Part shown: positions 49,735-58,720 of the stretch, one piece after another | Layout: every line of letters begins with the position of its first letter | Numbering within the stretch: position 1 is the first letter of the stretch | Assembly (NCBI RefSeq): GCF_014202975.1 | Contig: NZ_JACHHZ010000007.1 | Location: 199,913-263,912, forward strand | Length of the DNA stretch: 64,000 nt | Direction of reading: 5' to 3' | Source of the DNA: Povalibacter uvarum | Lineage (GTDB): Bacteria; Pseudomonadota; Gammaproteobacteria; Steroidobacterales; Steroidobacteraceae | The notes under the pieces: generated by a model | Databases searched by the model: none | The model's input: only the letters and a program-made list of their open reading frames with translations | What the model was told of the DNA's origin: nothing | Position numbers and translations under genes: made by a program

Positions 49735-51135
49735 CTACGGCACGCGCCAGACCGGGGCCTTCATGTTCCTGAGACAGGATGCGTCGATGTTCGCCGTCGG
49801 CTGCTCGAGAAAGGCGAGCACCAGCGGATCGAAGCACGTGTCGAGGTTCGAAAGGCCATCGACGATGTGAGCGCCCTCGTGGATGACGAAGTGACGACTG
49901 TTGCGATAGATCTTCGTCATGCTCTCCGCCCAGTCCGGTGGACTCACGGGGTCGAGTCGGCCGGAGATCATGAGGACCGGCCCGTCGAAGCTCGGCGTCG
50001 TGAACGCGTCGGGATCCTTTCTGGCGGGCGCCCATTCGCGACACGCCTCTTGCTGACGACGCAATCGATAGGCCCCGAAGCGTGTCGGCGCCGACGCGGT
50101 GATCGCAGCGCTCGTATCGATCGCGGCGAACGTTTCGGCGCATGTCATGGAGAGATATAGCCCTTCCGCGAAGTGTGGCCCCTGCGTTGGTCTGGTCGCT
50201 TCGAGAAACGGCTGCAGATCGCCTTGCGCGGCGCGATTCACGACGAACGGAACGCGTCGGGCGCCGCCCGGCGAGTACATCAGTGTGCGCAACTTCTCCA
50301 TGAATACTTCGCTGCTTACCGGCGCGTCTGGCGCATTCAGTCGCTCGAGGGCCTGCTCCAGGTCTGCATCCGGAGTCTTGAACGCGACCGAGCAAGCATC
50401 ATCCCGGCGGCAGTCGCCGAAGAGTTGCCCGAGTGCGGAGTCGGCGACCAGCGCGTGGAATCTGGGCGGGGTCCGGTCGGCCGGAACTGTGCCGAGCAGC
50501 ACGGCGGAGCGCACGGACTTGGGGAAGTCCTTGATGTAGCGCATGGCCAGCATCGTTCCATACGAGATCCCGAACAGATCGAGTTGCTCATAGCCGAGCG
50601 CGCGTCGAACTTCATCGATGTCTCGTGCCGCATTGCGCGTCGAGTAGCTCGCGAGATCCGCGGTCTCTTCCAGTTGCTGCCGACACTCGCTCACGAGCGC
50701 GGGCGGATACATCGGAGCGTACGGCGACGCGTTCTGCTCAGCGTCGATCCGAGGGCAATACAGGCCATGCGACTTGCCGGTGCCACGCATGTCAGCCAGC
50801 ACGATCGTTCGATGGGCGCGATAAGACGCGCCGTCGCGGGCGTAGAAATCCACGAAAGTAGCGCTGCTCCCACCAGGTCCACCCTCGAGGTCGTATTGAG
50901 CAGTCTTCGTAGTCGAGCCATCCAGCGGATCGAGCACGAGCACATGCAGATCGATCTGGCGATCCTTTGGACGATCGTAGTTCTCCGGCACACGAACGGT
51001 CCCGCACCGTACGCGTTCGAGCGAAATCTCTCTTGGGCAGTTGGCGGTCGTGAACCGAGCGTTCGATGCGTGGACGGCCGACGCGAGGCTCGTCGCCATC
51101 AGCGATGCAATCAGGAGAAGGCGAGCCCGATTCAT
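49735..51135 (-). CDS. Secreted alpha/beta hydrolase, S33/tripeptidyl-aminopeptidase type (466 aa)
   Basis: AGGGAG precedes ATG 51135; signal peptide ends near AVHASN. Motifs: GGPGGSS (oxyanion), Ser191 in FGISYGTMLA, Asp in GRLDPVSPPD, and His in HEGAHIVDGL; the C-terminal part fits the TAP-like domain. Six or more Cys (NCPREI, VRCGT, YCPRI, SECRQ, GDCRRDDACS) suggest disulfides. Such enzymes are proline iminopeptidase or tripeptidyl aminopeptidase relatives acting on peptides outside the cytoplasm. Confidence 0.93.
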   Translation of the reverse strand: MNRARLLLIASLMATSLASAVHASNARFTTANCPREISLERVRCGTVRVPENYDRPKDRQIDLHVLVLDPLDGSTTKTAQYDLEGGPGGSSATFVDFYARDGASYRAHRTIVLADMRGTGKSHGLYCPRIDAEQNASPYAPMYPPALVSECRQQLEETADLASYSTRNAARDIDEVRRALGYEQLDLFGISYGTMLAMRYIKDFPKSVRSAVLLGTVPADRTPPRFHALVADSALGQLFGDCRRDDACSVAFKTPDADLEQALERLNAPDAPVSSEVFMEKLRTLMYSPGGARRVPFVVNRAAQGDLQPFLEATRPTQGPHFAEGLYLSMTCAETFAAIDTSAAITASAPTRFGAYRLRRQQEACREWAPARKDPDAFTTPSFDGPVLMISGRLDPVSPPDWAESMTKIYRNSRHFVIHEGAHIVDGLSNLDTCFDPLVLAFLEQPTANIDASCLRNMKAPVWRVP

Positions 51136-51340
51136 ATCCACTCCCTGTTTGAAGCTGTGGGATTCTAGGCACAATGACGCAGCCATGGGCAGCCAGCGTG
51201 CATCGATCGATGCCCGAAAGGGCAATCACCCGGATCAGCTCATCGACTCGCAGCACACCGACCTCGTCTCGTCGCATCGGTCGCAATTTTCGCCACGCTG
51301 CTGCATCTACAAGCCGCCCGTTTCGCACAGGAAGAAAGTT

Positions 51341-52768
51341 GTGAAAGTCCGGTTCCCGATGCTCGTGTCTTTGGTGCTATTGCTGGTCGTGTCGCCCCAT
51401 GCGTGGACGAAGGAATCAGCCAACGCTTGTGCCGCGCCGCCTGCGACGATGCGCGCGGCTCGTATTCATGCAGCCGGTGGTCCCGAGTCGCTTCGTGTGG
51501 AGTCAGTGCCGGTGCCTGCGCCAGCCGCGGGAGAAGTGCTCGTGCGTGTTCACTACGCCAGCATCAATCCGGTCGACTGGAAGCTGCAGGAAGCAGGGCG
51601 ATTCAAGTTTCCGGCGACTCCCGGCGGGGACTTCTCGGGAGAAGTCATCGCACTCGGCAGTGGTGTGACCGAGTTCAAGTGCGGCGACCTCGTCGCGGGC
51701 ATCGTCAACCAGCGCGAGCGCAGCGGCAGCTACGCCGAGTACGTTACGGTGCCGGTCACGGAGATCGTGCCGAAGCCATTCGCATTCTCCATGGCGGAAG
51801 CCGCGGCTTATCCCACGGTATCTGTCGCAGCATGGCGCTTCCTGGTGAAGGGCGCCGATGTAAAAGCCGGCGAGCGCGTACTCGTGCCGGGCGCCGCCGG
51901 CGGCGTCGGTTCGGTCGTCGTGCAACTGGCAAAGGCGAAGGGCGCCTACGTGATCGCGACGGCGTCGGCCCGCAATCATGAATACCTGAAGTCGATCGGT
52001 GCCGACGAAGTCATCGATTACAAAGCTGTGCAGTTCGAAGAAGTCGTGCGCAACGTCGACATCGTCATCGATACCGTCGGCGGCGATACGCTCGCACGCG
52101 CCGATCGCGTTCTGCGCGATGGCGGTCGCCTGATCAGCATGGCCGGCGCCGTAGCACCGTCGGTTTGCGCGGCGGGCCGCATCGTCTGTCTCGCGACACC
52201 ACCCTGGAACGTAAAGGAAGCACTCGAAGGTCTTGCGCCGCTGATCGCGGCAAACAAGATCCGGATCAACATCGACGGCAACTATCCGCTCGATGCCGTG
52301 GTCGATGCGCAGCGCCACAATCGCAACGGCAACACCCGCGGCAAAGTCGTCATCGACATGGGCGTTGCGCTGCGCAGCGCCGACGTGAGCGCATCGGGCG
52401 CAGACGTCCACGCAGTAACGATTCCGCTGCAGGCCTATCTCGACGGTCACGCCACCGGCCAGGAACATCACTTCCGCCGCGCTTTCGCTACGGACGGGAT
52501 GCTCGTCGGCGTGAAGGACGGCAAGTACGGTCAGCGTCCGGCAAGCGTCTATATCGCGCAATCTTCCAGCGGCCGCGCCCCGCGTGATGAGAATCTGCGT
52601 CGGCGCTGGATACGCTCAGTGACCGTAACCGGCAACGTCGCCACCGCGGTGATCGAGCTCGACTATCCCGACATGAAAGCACTCGATCACATGAGCCTGC
52701 TGAAATTCGAAGATGGCTGGCGCATCGTCGTGAAGGCCTACGAGGCGAGCACGCCGACGTCGACCTGA
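51341..52768 (+). CDS. Exported MDR oxidoreductase fused to a lumazine-binding-like domain
   Basis: GTG 51341 is favoured by AGGAAG eight bases upstream; ATG 51359 would shorten the signal peptide (MLVSLVLLLVVSPHAWT). Residues about 37-345 are a zinc-free medium-chain (quinone-oxidoreductase-like) reductase: VRVHYASINPVDWKLQEAG, AAAYPTVSVAAW, and the cofactor loop PGAAGGVGSVVVQLAKAKG. Residues about 358-470 are an NTF2-like Lumazine_bd_2 domain (VTIPLQAYLDGHATGQEHHFRRAF; VTGNVATAVIELDYPDMKALDHMSLLKFEDGWRIVVKAYE). Having a signal peptide, an NAD(P)-type domain and this C-terminal domain in one 475-aa chain is unusual. Confidence 0.9.
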   Translation: MKVRFPMLVSLVLLLVVSPHAWTKESANACAAPPATMRAARIHAAGGPESLRVESVPVPAPAAGEVLVRVHYASINPVDWKLQEAGRFKFPATPGGDFSGEVIALGSGVTEFKCGDLVAGIVNQRERSGSYAEYVTVPVTEIVPKPFAFSMAEAAAYPTVSVAAWRFLVKGADVKAGERVLVPGAAGGVGSVVVQLAKAKGAYVIATASARNHEYLKSIGADEVIDYKAVQFEEVVRNVDIVIDTVGGDTLARADRVLRDGGRLISMAGAVAPSVCAAGRIVCLATPPWNVKEALEGLAPLIAANKIRINIDGNYPLDAVVDAQRHNRNGNTRGKVVIDMGVALRSADVSASGADVHAVTIPLQAYLDGHATGQEHHFRRAFATDGMLVGVKDGKYGQRPASVYIAQSSSGRAPRDENLRRRWIRSVTVTGNVATAVIELDYPDMKALDHMSLLKFEDGWRIVVKAYEASTPTST

Positions 52769-52772
52769 AAGG

Positions 52773-52908
52773 TGATCCCCGCGAAAGCGGGGATCAGAGC
52801 GATGAGCGATGAGCAGCGAGCCGGATGAGGCATCAACTGCTCCCTTTCCGAAGGTGCACGCGGGGTCGGGAGCTGTGGGACACGGATTCCCGCTATCGCG
52901 GGAATGAC
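52773..52908. repeat. Family A palindromes, pair with heptad repeats between
   Basis: First hairpin TGATCCCCGCGAAAGC(GGGGATCA) at 52773-52796, second ATTCCCGCTATCGCGGGAAT at 52886-52905, in inverted orientation to each other. The 90 bases between hold GATGAGC-type heptad units. It lies between two rightward genes and may end the MDR-fusion transcript. Confidence 0.8.
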
Positions 52909-53027
52909 GAGGGTGAAGCTGAACGGCACCGCAACAAGCCGGATTCCCCGCGACCTGTGAAACTCTTCACATCCGGTTCACGCGCCCGTGGCTAACGTCC
53001 GCTCAGGTTCTCAGCGGGGCGGCCTTC

Positions 53028-53666
53028 ATGCAAGGGTTTCATTCGAAGTTGCTGGCGATTGGTCTCGCCTGCGTCACGGCTACGGTTGCGGGGTGCTCGT
53101 CGATGAGCGCCAACGAATGCATGGCGACGGACTGGCGGACGGTGGGCTACGAAGATGGCGTGGTCGGCTATTCCGGCAATCGCATCGGTCAGTACCGCAA
53201 GTCCTGCGGCAAGCATGGCATCTCGCCGGATCTGGCGGAGTATCAGGCCGGTCGAGAGCAGGGGCTACGTGAGTTCTGCAAGCCGCTGAACGGATTTCGC
53301 ATCGGCTCCCGCGGCAACGGATACAACGGTGTTTGTCCGGCGGATCTCGATGCCGATTTCGTCGACGCGTATCAGACCGGCAGGCAGCTCCATACGCTGC
53401 GTTCGCGTGTCGGCTCGACGGCGGCGGAGATCGATTCGATGCGCGCCGAGATGGACAGCATCGATGCCGGGCTCGTCAGCGTCGCGGCGCAGATCCTGGA
53501 CACGACGATCACGAACGAGCAGCGCGCCCAGTTGCTGGTCGACAGCAAGCACATGGCGGAGCGCAAAGGCGAAATCAGAGCCCGCATTCCGCAGCTCGAA
53601 GACGATCTCCTGATCTATCGGCGCGAGCTCGACGACTATCGCGCAACGCTACCCTACGTCGAGTAG
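53028..53666 (+). CDS. DUF2799-family lipoprotein (212 aa)
   Basis: The lipobox is TATVAGC (Cys about residue 23). The mature part begins NECMATDWRTVGYEDGVVG, the DUF2799 mark (Cys-x-x-x-Asp-Trp), and continues with GREQGLREFCKPLNGFRIGSRGNGYNGVCP and a long coiled coil (AAEIDSMRAEMDSIDAGLVSVAAQI ... ELDDYRATLPYVE). Four conserved Cys probably pair. Function unknown, envelope-related. Confidence 0.9.
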   Translation: MQGFHSKLLAIGLACVTATVAGCSSMSANECMATDWRTVGYEDGVVGYSGNRIGQYRKSCGKHGISPDLAEYQAGREQGLREFCKPLNGFRIGSRGNGYNGVCPADLDADFVDAYQTGRQLHTLRSRVGSTAAEIDSMRAEMDSIDAGLVSVAAQILDTTITNEQRAQLLVDSKHMAERKGEIRARIPQLEDDLLIYRRELDDYRATLPYVE

Positions 53667-53689
53667 CGTGGCGCTGCCGCTGGCTGCGG

Positions 53690-54169
53690 TCAGGCCGCCG
53701 CAGCGACTTCGACTGTCTCGCCACCGAGCATGCGGTCGATGTCGAGCAGAAGGACCATGCGGTCGTTGACCTGTGCCAGGCCGTTCACGAGCTCTTCGCC
53801 GTGAGTGTTGACGACATCCGGAGCCGGACGGATGTTCTCGCCCGGGATATCGAGTACGTCAGAGACGCCGTCGACGACCAGTCCGAAGTCACGCCGGCCA
53901 CGGTTGCTTTCCACCGAGAGAACGACGACGACCGTCAGTGCCGATGGCTCGACGGCTTCGATCCCGATGCGACGACGCATGTCGATGGTGGGGACGATGT
54001 TGCCGCGAAGGTTGAGCACGCCGAGCATGTGATGCGGCGTTTCGGGAATGCGCGTGACGGGCGAATAGCCGCGAATCTCGACGACTCGCAGGATATCCAC
54101 GGCGTAGGTCTCTCCTCCCAGCTGGAAGGACAGGACCTGGCGGGCACCGGTCGAATTGATCTGGCTCAT
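53690..54169 (-). CDS. cheW: CheW chemotaxis coupling protein
   Basis: 159 residues from ATG 54169, whose AGGAG site is inside the last codons (KEF) of the receptor gene upstream. CheW fold: VLSFQLGGETYAVDILRVVEIRGYSPVTRIPETPHHMLGVLNLRGNIVPTIDMRRRIG (in parts), then VVVVLSVESNRGRRDFGLVVDGVSDVLDI. It bridges chemoreceptors to CheA. No CheA, CheY, CheB or CheR is in the window, so this pair feeds a system encoded elsewhere. Confidence 0.95.
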   Translation of the reverse strand: MSQINSTGARQVLSFQLGGETYAVDILRVVEIRGYSPVTRIPETPHHMLGVLNLRGNIVPTIDMRRRIGIEAVEPSALTVVVVLSVESNRGRRDFGLVVDGVSDVLDIPGENIRPAPDVVNTHGEELVNGLAQVNDRMVLLLDIDRMLGGETVEVAAAA

Positions 54170-54170
54170 C

Positions 54171-55874
54171 TTAGAACTCCTTCCATGCGACATCGCTGCC
54201 GCTGACCTTTGCTGCGGGAGCCGGCCTCGCGGGGCGAGATGCGGCTTTGCGCGGCGCCATCTTCACGACTCTCGTCGGCTGAGCGTGGGCGACCGGTGCG
54301 ACGCGTGTTTCCGCGACCGCGCCCGTCTTGAACTGGGACATCAGCGACACGAGTGACTGCGCGCGTTCCTCGAGCGACTTGCTCGCGGCCGACGCTTCTT
54401 CGACCAGCGCGGCGTTCTGTTGCGTGGTCTCGTCCATCTGCGAAACGGCGTTGTTGACCTGCTCGATGCCGGTCGCCTGCTCTTCGCTGGCGGCGGCAAT
54501 CTCGGCCACGATGTCGCTGACCTTCTTCACCGCGTCCATGATGTCATCCAGCGTCTTGCCGGATTCGTCGACGAGCTCCGAACCGACCTTGACCTTCTGC
54601 ACCGAGTCGCTGATGAGATCCTTGATCTCCTTGGCGGCGGTGGCGCTGCGCTGCGCGAGGCTGCGGACTTCCGTCGCGACCACTGCAAAGCCGCGGCCCT
54701 GTTCGCCGGCACGCGCTGCCTCGACCGCAGCGTTGAGAGCGAGGAGATTCGTCTGGAAGGCGATCTCGTCGATGACGCCGATGATGTCCGCGATCTTGCG
54801 GCTGGAGCCGTTGATCTCGTCCATCGCGCCGACGACGCGCTGCATGACCGAACCGCCTTTCTCGGCATGGGTGCGTGCATTGCTCGACAGCTGGTTCGCC
54901 TGACGCGCGTTGTCCGCGTTCTGCTTCACCGTGGCGGTCATCTCTTCCATGCTCGAAGCCGTTTCTTCGAGTGCAGCCGCCTGTTCCTGCGTGCGCTGGC
55001 TCAGGTCGTCATTGCCGCGGGCGATCTGCATGACGCCCGAAGACATGTTCGCCGTCGCGTCCTTGCTGCCGGAGATGATGGTCTGGAGCTTCTCCATGAA
55101 GCCGTTCATCGAGTTGGAGATCTCACCGAACTCCGCGCCCATCGCGGGGAGGCGATACGTCAGGTCGCCTTCGCCAGAGCGAAGGTCTTCAGTTGCACGG
55201 AGCACCTGGCGCAGCGGCGTCACGATGCTGCGGCCGATTGCGATCGCCAGGATGATGGCCAGCGCAACTGCGGCACCGCCGCCGCCGATCAGGACGAAGT
55301 TTGCGGAAGCGCGGGCCGCGGCCGCTTCGGCGATGCGCTCACCGAGCAGGTCGTCTTCCGCATCCTTGATCTCCGCGAGCTGCTTGCGCATCTGGTCCAT
55401 GCCGGACTTGCCGCGCGCTTCGCGTTCGTATGCGACGATCGCGTCCATGCTCTTCGCGCCCGACGCGACTTCGCGGCGCAGCGCGAGGCCGGGTTCGACG
55501 GCCTGCGTATTCCACGAAGACATCGTGCTCTTCAAATCATCGAGGCGGCGCTGCTGGGTCGGGTTGTCCGCGGTCAGCGTCTTCGCCTGCGTCCAGCTCG
55601 TCTGAAAGGCGTCGCGGCCGGAGTTGAGCGGTTCGAGGAAGCCTTCCACGCCGGTGAGCATGAAGCCGCGCGCGCCGGTCTCCATGTTGATCAGACTCGC
55701 GAGGATCTCATCGGCTTCACCCAGGACCTCGTAGGTGTGGATGTTCATTTCCTGCGCGGCGACCTGTTTGTTCTGGCTGATCTTGGCCGTGATGATCAGA
55801 ACGACGAGGATCGCGACGATGATGCCGAACGCGCCGATCAGGCGTGAATTGATACTGAGCTTGGAGAGATCCAC
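54171..55874 (-). CDS. Methyl-accepting chemotaxis protein
   Basis: Start assigned to GTG 55874, with AGGAG eight bases upstream and the usual MCP beginning ([14 protein letters not shown]); an ATG at 55949 is less likely. 567 residues: first membrane segment about 13-31, periplasmic part about 32-190 resembling a CHASE3/four-helix sensor ([26 protein letters not shown]), second segment about 192-214, HAMP about 215-270, and the signalling hairpin with tip [22 protein letters not shown] (split here, residues about 410-432). The chain ends SDVAWKEF, resembling the WxxF pentapeptide that tethers CheR/CheB. Ligand not predictable. Confidence 0.95.
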   Translation of the reverse strand: MDLSKLSINSRLIGAFGIIVAILVVLIITAKISQNKQVAAQEMNIHTYEVLGEADEILASLINMETGARGFMLTGVEGFLEPLNSGRDAFQTSWTQAKTLTADNPTQQRRLDDLKSTMSSWNTQAVEPGLALRREVASGAKSMDAIVAYEREARGKSGMDQMRKQLAEIKDAEDDLLGERIAEAAAARASANFVLIGGGGAAVALAIILAIAIGRSIVTPLRQVLRATEDLRSGEGDLTYRLPAMGAEFGEISNSMNGFMEKLQTIISGSKDATANMSSGVMQIARGNDDLSQRTQEQAAALEETASSMEEMTATVKQNADNARQANQLSSNARTHAEKGGSVMQRVVGAMDEINGSSRKIADIIGVIDEIAFQTNLLALNAAVEAARAGEQGRGFAVVATEVRSLAQRSATAAKEIKDLISDSVQKVKVGSELVDESGKTLDDIMDAVKKVSDIVAEIAAASEEQATGIEQVNNAVSQMDETTQQNAALVEEASAASKSLEERAQSLVSLMSQFKTGAVAETRVAPVAHAQPTRVVKMAPRKAASRPARPAPAAKVSGSDVAWKEF

Positions 55875-56127
55875 TGCAACGCTCCTGGAAAGAGAGGCTT
55901 CTCGCCGGATGGGCGATGCCTCTGTAGCGGCCTTGCCACTCGGAGGCATTAGCTCGATATTCCGAATCAGCGGATGCCTTAGGGGCGTGCGGGGAGGCGG
56001 CCGAGCTGCAGGGCGTTCGTTCCGAAGGCGGATGAGTGGGGCGTCAGGGTTCGTCTGATGCGGCGCCGATGCGCCGCGTGGGTGCGGCTGTGGCACGCTT
56101 GTCAGGTCCCGGTACAGCGTGAGTCTC

Positions 56128-57225
56128 ATGAGCTGGAAGATCGCAGCGCTCGGTTTCGTCCTTGCATTCACCTCGCTGCTGGCGATCCCGCATCCCGCGG
56201 TCGTGAGCGAGGAGTTCATCTACGACTCGGGTCCCTATCCAAGTGTTCATGCGTCGACGATCGTCGAGACTCGCGGCGGAGCATTGCTCGCGGCCTGGTT
56301 CGGTGGGACGAACGAGAAGAATCCGGACGTCTGCATCTACGTGTCGCGACGTGTGAACGGAAAATGGATGCCCGGTGTACAGGTCGCGGACGGAGTAGCG
56401 GGCGCTGACCGCTATCCGACCTGGAACCCCGTGCTCTTCCAGCCCGGCAAAGGTCCGCTCATGCTTTTTTACAAAGTGGGCCCGTCCCCGCAGGCATGGT
56501 GGGGGATGCTGATCACGTCCAAGGATGGTGGGCGCACGTGGAGCAAGCCGCGTCGCTTGCCCGACGGCATTTTCGGACCGATCAAGAACAAGCCAGTGCA
56601 GTTCGCCGACGGCACGATCCTCGCGCCGTCGAGCACGGAAGACGATCACGGCTGGCACATTCATGTCGAACGCACCCGGGACCTCGGCAAGACCTGGGAG
56701 CGCAGCGAAGCGCTCAACGATGCGGACCAGTTCAACGCGATTCAGCCGAGCGTCCTCATTCACAAGGACGGCCGGCTGCAGCTTCTCTCGCGCACGAAGG
56801 AAATGGTCGTCGTGACGAACTGGTCGTCGGACCAGGGGCGGACCTGGAGCAAGTCGACGTCGACCGGACTCTTCATGCCCAACTCCGGCAGCGATGCTGT
56901 GACGCTCGCCGATGGACGACAGCTCCTCGTCTACAACTGGCGCGATCGGCCAGCGCCCGCAGTCGCACCGGTCGTGGAGAACGAGGAGAGCGGACCGGCA
57001 GCGACGGGCACTCGCGCCGACTACGGTGTGCGATACCCGCTGAACCTCTCGCTGTCGGAGGATGGCGTTGCTTGGTCGATGGTCGCCACGCTCGAGGATC
57101 AACCGTTGCCGCACGGATACGCGTACCCGGCTGTGATCCAGACGCGTGACGGACGGGTGCACGTCACGTACACGTGGAATCGCGAGAAGATCAAGCACGT
57201 CGTGCTGGACCCGAAGCGTCTTTGA
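56128..57225 (+). CDS. Secreted BNR-repeat (sialidase-fold) protein (365 aa)
   Basis: ATG 56128 follows GTGAG weakly; GTG 56119 adds three residues. A signal anchor ([21 protein letters not shown]) leads into a six-blade-type sequence with three Asp-box motifs: [22 protein letters not shown] and [11 protein letters not shown]. The body ([46 protein letters not shown]) fits the BNR_2 family, which includes sialidases but also many non-sialidase enzymes on plant or algal polysaccharides. The Arg triad needed for sialidase cannot be confirmed. It lies near the glycan-use genes at the right end but in the opposite direction. Confidence 0.9.
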   Translation: MSWKIAALGFVLAFTSLLAIPHPAVVSEEFIYDSGPYPSVHASTIVETRGGALLAAWFGGTNEKNPDVCIYVSRRVNGKWMPGVQVADGVAGADRYPTWNPVLFQPGKGPLMLFYKVGPSPQAWWGMLITSKDGGRTWSKPRRLPDGIFGPIKNKPVQFADGTILAPSSTEDDHGWHIHVERTRDLGKTWERSEALNDADQFNAIQPSVLIHKDGRLQLLSRTKEMVVVTNWSSDQGRTWSKSTSTGLFMPNSGSDAVTLADGRQLLVYNWRDRPAPAVAPVVENEESGPAATGTRADYGVRYPLNLSLSEDGVAWSMVATLEDQPLPHGYAYPAVIQTRDGRVHVTYTWNREKIKHVVLDPKRL

Positions 57226-57465
57226 ACGAAGCCGATGCATGTCCGGCCCGGAGACACGTCCCTGCGCGCATCGGTTTCCACTTCGGTGTGGGTACCCAGC
57301 GCGCGATGACGCAAGCTTCGCCGAAGGCAGAGCCTGTCGCGCTGCCAACCGGTATCGGTGCTCATAGCTGCGAAGCAGGCGTTCATGGACGACCGTACAA
57401 GTGTGCCGCGCTGATCGATCTGCTACGTTCGACACTGTCGGCACTGCCCGTCGGGGAGATCGGTC

Positions 57466-58218
57466 ATGGCGATCAGCGTGGCGCAGGCTCAGTTGCTGAG
57501 CGATCGACGGTTTTTCGTCAGCATGGCGTTCGCCCTGGCGATGGTGACGCTCGTTGGCTTCGGTCCCACTTATTTCTTTGTCGCGCTGAACAGTGCACCC
57601 ACACCGGTGCTCACTCCGGCCGTCCATATTCATGGAGGCCTTTGCACCGCGTGGGTGTTCCTGCTGATCGTTCAGACCGCGCTGATTGCGGCAGGGCGAC
57701 GCGACGTTCATCGCAAGATGGGGATTGCGGGGGGTGCCATCGCCGCAGCCATCGTCGTTTCGGGGCTTTACGTGGCGCTTCACAGTCATCGTCGCATCCA
57801 CACCGATGCCACGGCCGATACGCTCGCGGATCCCTTCGTCTTCCTGATCTTCCCGATGTCCAGCGTCACGCTCTTTGCGGTGTTCGCGACGCTTGGCATC
57901 CTGAAGCGCCGTCAGATGGACAGCCACAAGCGATTCATTGTGCTCGCGACGTCGAGCCTGATCATTCCCGCGCTCGCCCGGATCGTGATGCAGGCGAATG
58001 CAATGCTGGGCGTCACGATCGTGCCCGGTGTCGTCGGAGCGGTCGTGCTGGTGAACGGATTCCTGATCGCGATGGCCGTGCACGATTTCCATACTCGTGG
58101 CCGGCTGCATCCGGTGACGCTCTGGGGCGGCGGGTTCGTGCTGCTTTCGGAGCCGCTGAGGTTTCTGATCGGCTTCAGTGCGCCGTGGCAGGAGTTTGCA
58201 CGGTCGGTGATGGGCTAA
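57466..58218 (+). CDS. Integral membrane protein (250 aa)
   Basis: Six or seven hydrophobic segments. Features: GFGPTYFFVALNSAPTPVLTPAVHIHGGLCTAWVFLLIVQTALI with conserved His pair, and RRDVHRKMGIAGG, then MDSHKRFIVLATSSLIIPALARI. The pattern recalls cytochrome-b561-like or DUF2306-like membrane proteins in which His residues may bind heme, but this is unproven. Single gene, ending in family A repeats. Confidence 0.88.
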   Translation: MAISVAQAQLLSDRRFFVSMAFALAMVTLVGFGPTYFFVALNSAPTPVLTPAVHIHGGLCTAWVFLLIVQTALIAAGRRDVHRKMGIAGGAIAAAIVVSGLYVALHSHRRIHTDATADTLADPFVFLIFPMSSVTLFAVFATLGILKRRQMDSHKRFIVLATSSLIIPALARIVMQANAMLGVTIVPGVVGAVVLVNGFLIAMAVHDFHTRGRLHPVTLWGGGFVLLSEPLRFLIGFSAPWQEFARSVMG

Positions 58219-58223
58219 TCGTC

Positions 58224-58323
58224 GTCATTCCCGCGAAAGCGGGAATCCATCCGGAACCAAGGCATGGACTCCCGCTTTCGCGGGAGTGACGGAGAGAAGG
58301 TCTCCCGCTTTCGCGGCAATGAC
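58224..58323. repeat. Family A palindrome, copy 3 with an extra arm
   Basis: Arms 58224-58250 and 58264-58290 (27 bases, nearly perfect: three mismatched positions of ATT/ACT type) with loop CCGGAACCAAGGC, the reverse-strand relative of the loop at 1445. A third degenerate arm (CTCCCGCTTTCGCGGCAAT) follows at 58300-58323. Located between converging genes. Confidence 0.85.
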
Positions 58324-58333
58324 GGCAGTGGTC

Positions 58334-58585
58334 TCAGGACAGGGAGCCGTCGCTGAGTCCATGCTCCTGCAGGATGGCCAGGCTCTTCATGTACAGGAGC
58401 ACGAATGCCGCGGCGGCGATGTTCGCCGGCAGGTCCATCCCTTCGAGCGCAAACATCAGGTGGAAGAGGGCAGTGCCCATCATCGCGTGACCGAACAGCG
58501 GCATGCGCGCCCGGAAGCGCACATACGAGAAATAGAGCGCAAGCGCTGTGCTGACGAGATAGAAGGCGGTGTCGAGGAAGTCCAT
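58334..58585 (-). CDS. Small membrane protein (83 aa)
   Basis: Three hydrophobic segments (FLDTAFYLVSTALALYFSYV; MPLFGHAMMGTALFHLMFAL; LPANIAAAAFVLLYMKSLAIL). The His residues in the second segment are noted but no heme or metal motif is clear. No family recognised; moderately supported. Confidence 0.65.
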   Translation of the reverse strand: MDFLDTAFYLVSTALALYFSYVRFRARMPLFGHAMMGTALFHLMFALEGMDLPANIAAAAFVLLYMKSLAILQEHGLSDGSLS

Positions 58586-58720
58586 GGCGGCGGATGGCTG
58601 AGCTGACTATTCCGAGGATCTTGCTCTCGCGCGGCTACTGTGGCCGCGGAATACGTCTCATGTTCGAGCAATCGCCGGCCGATTGGAATCGGCCGATCGA
58701 TACGCATGTCGATGAAACGC

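Noticed and set aside
56128-57225. Calling the BNR-repeat protein a true sialidase
   Set aside because: Asp-boxes show the propeller fold only; the Arg triad and catalytic Tyr/Glu could not be assigned.
56044-58110. A 688-residue minus-strand frame opposite the BNR-repeat and membrane-protein genes
   Set aside because: His/Arg/Asp-rich antisense composition and no motif; both plus-strand genes are well supported.
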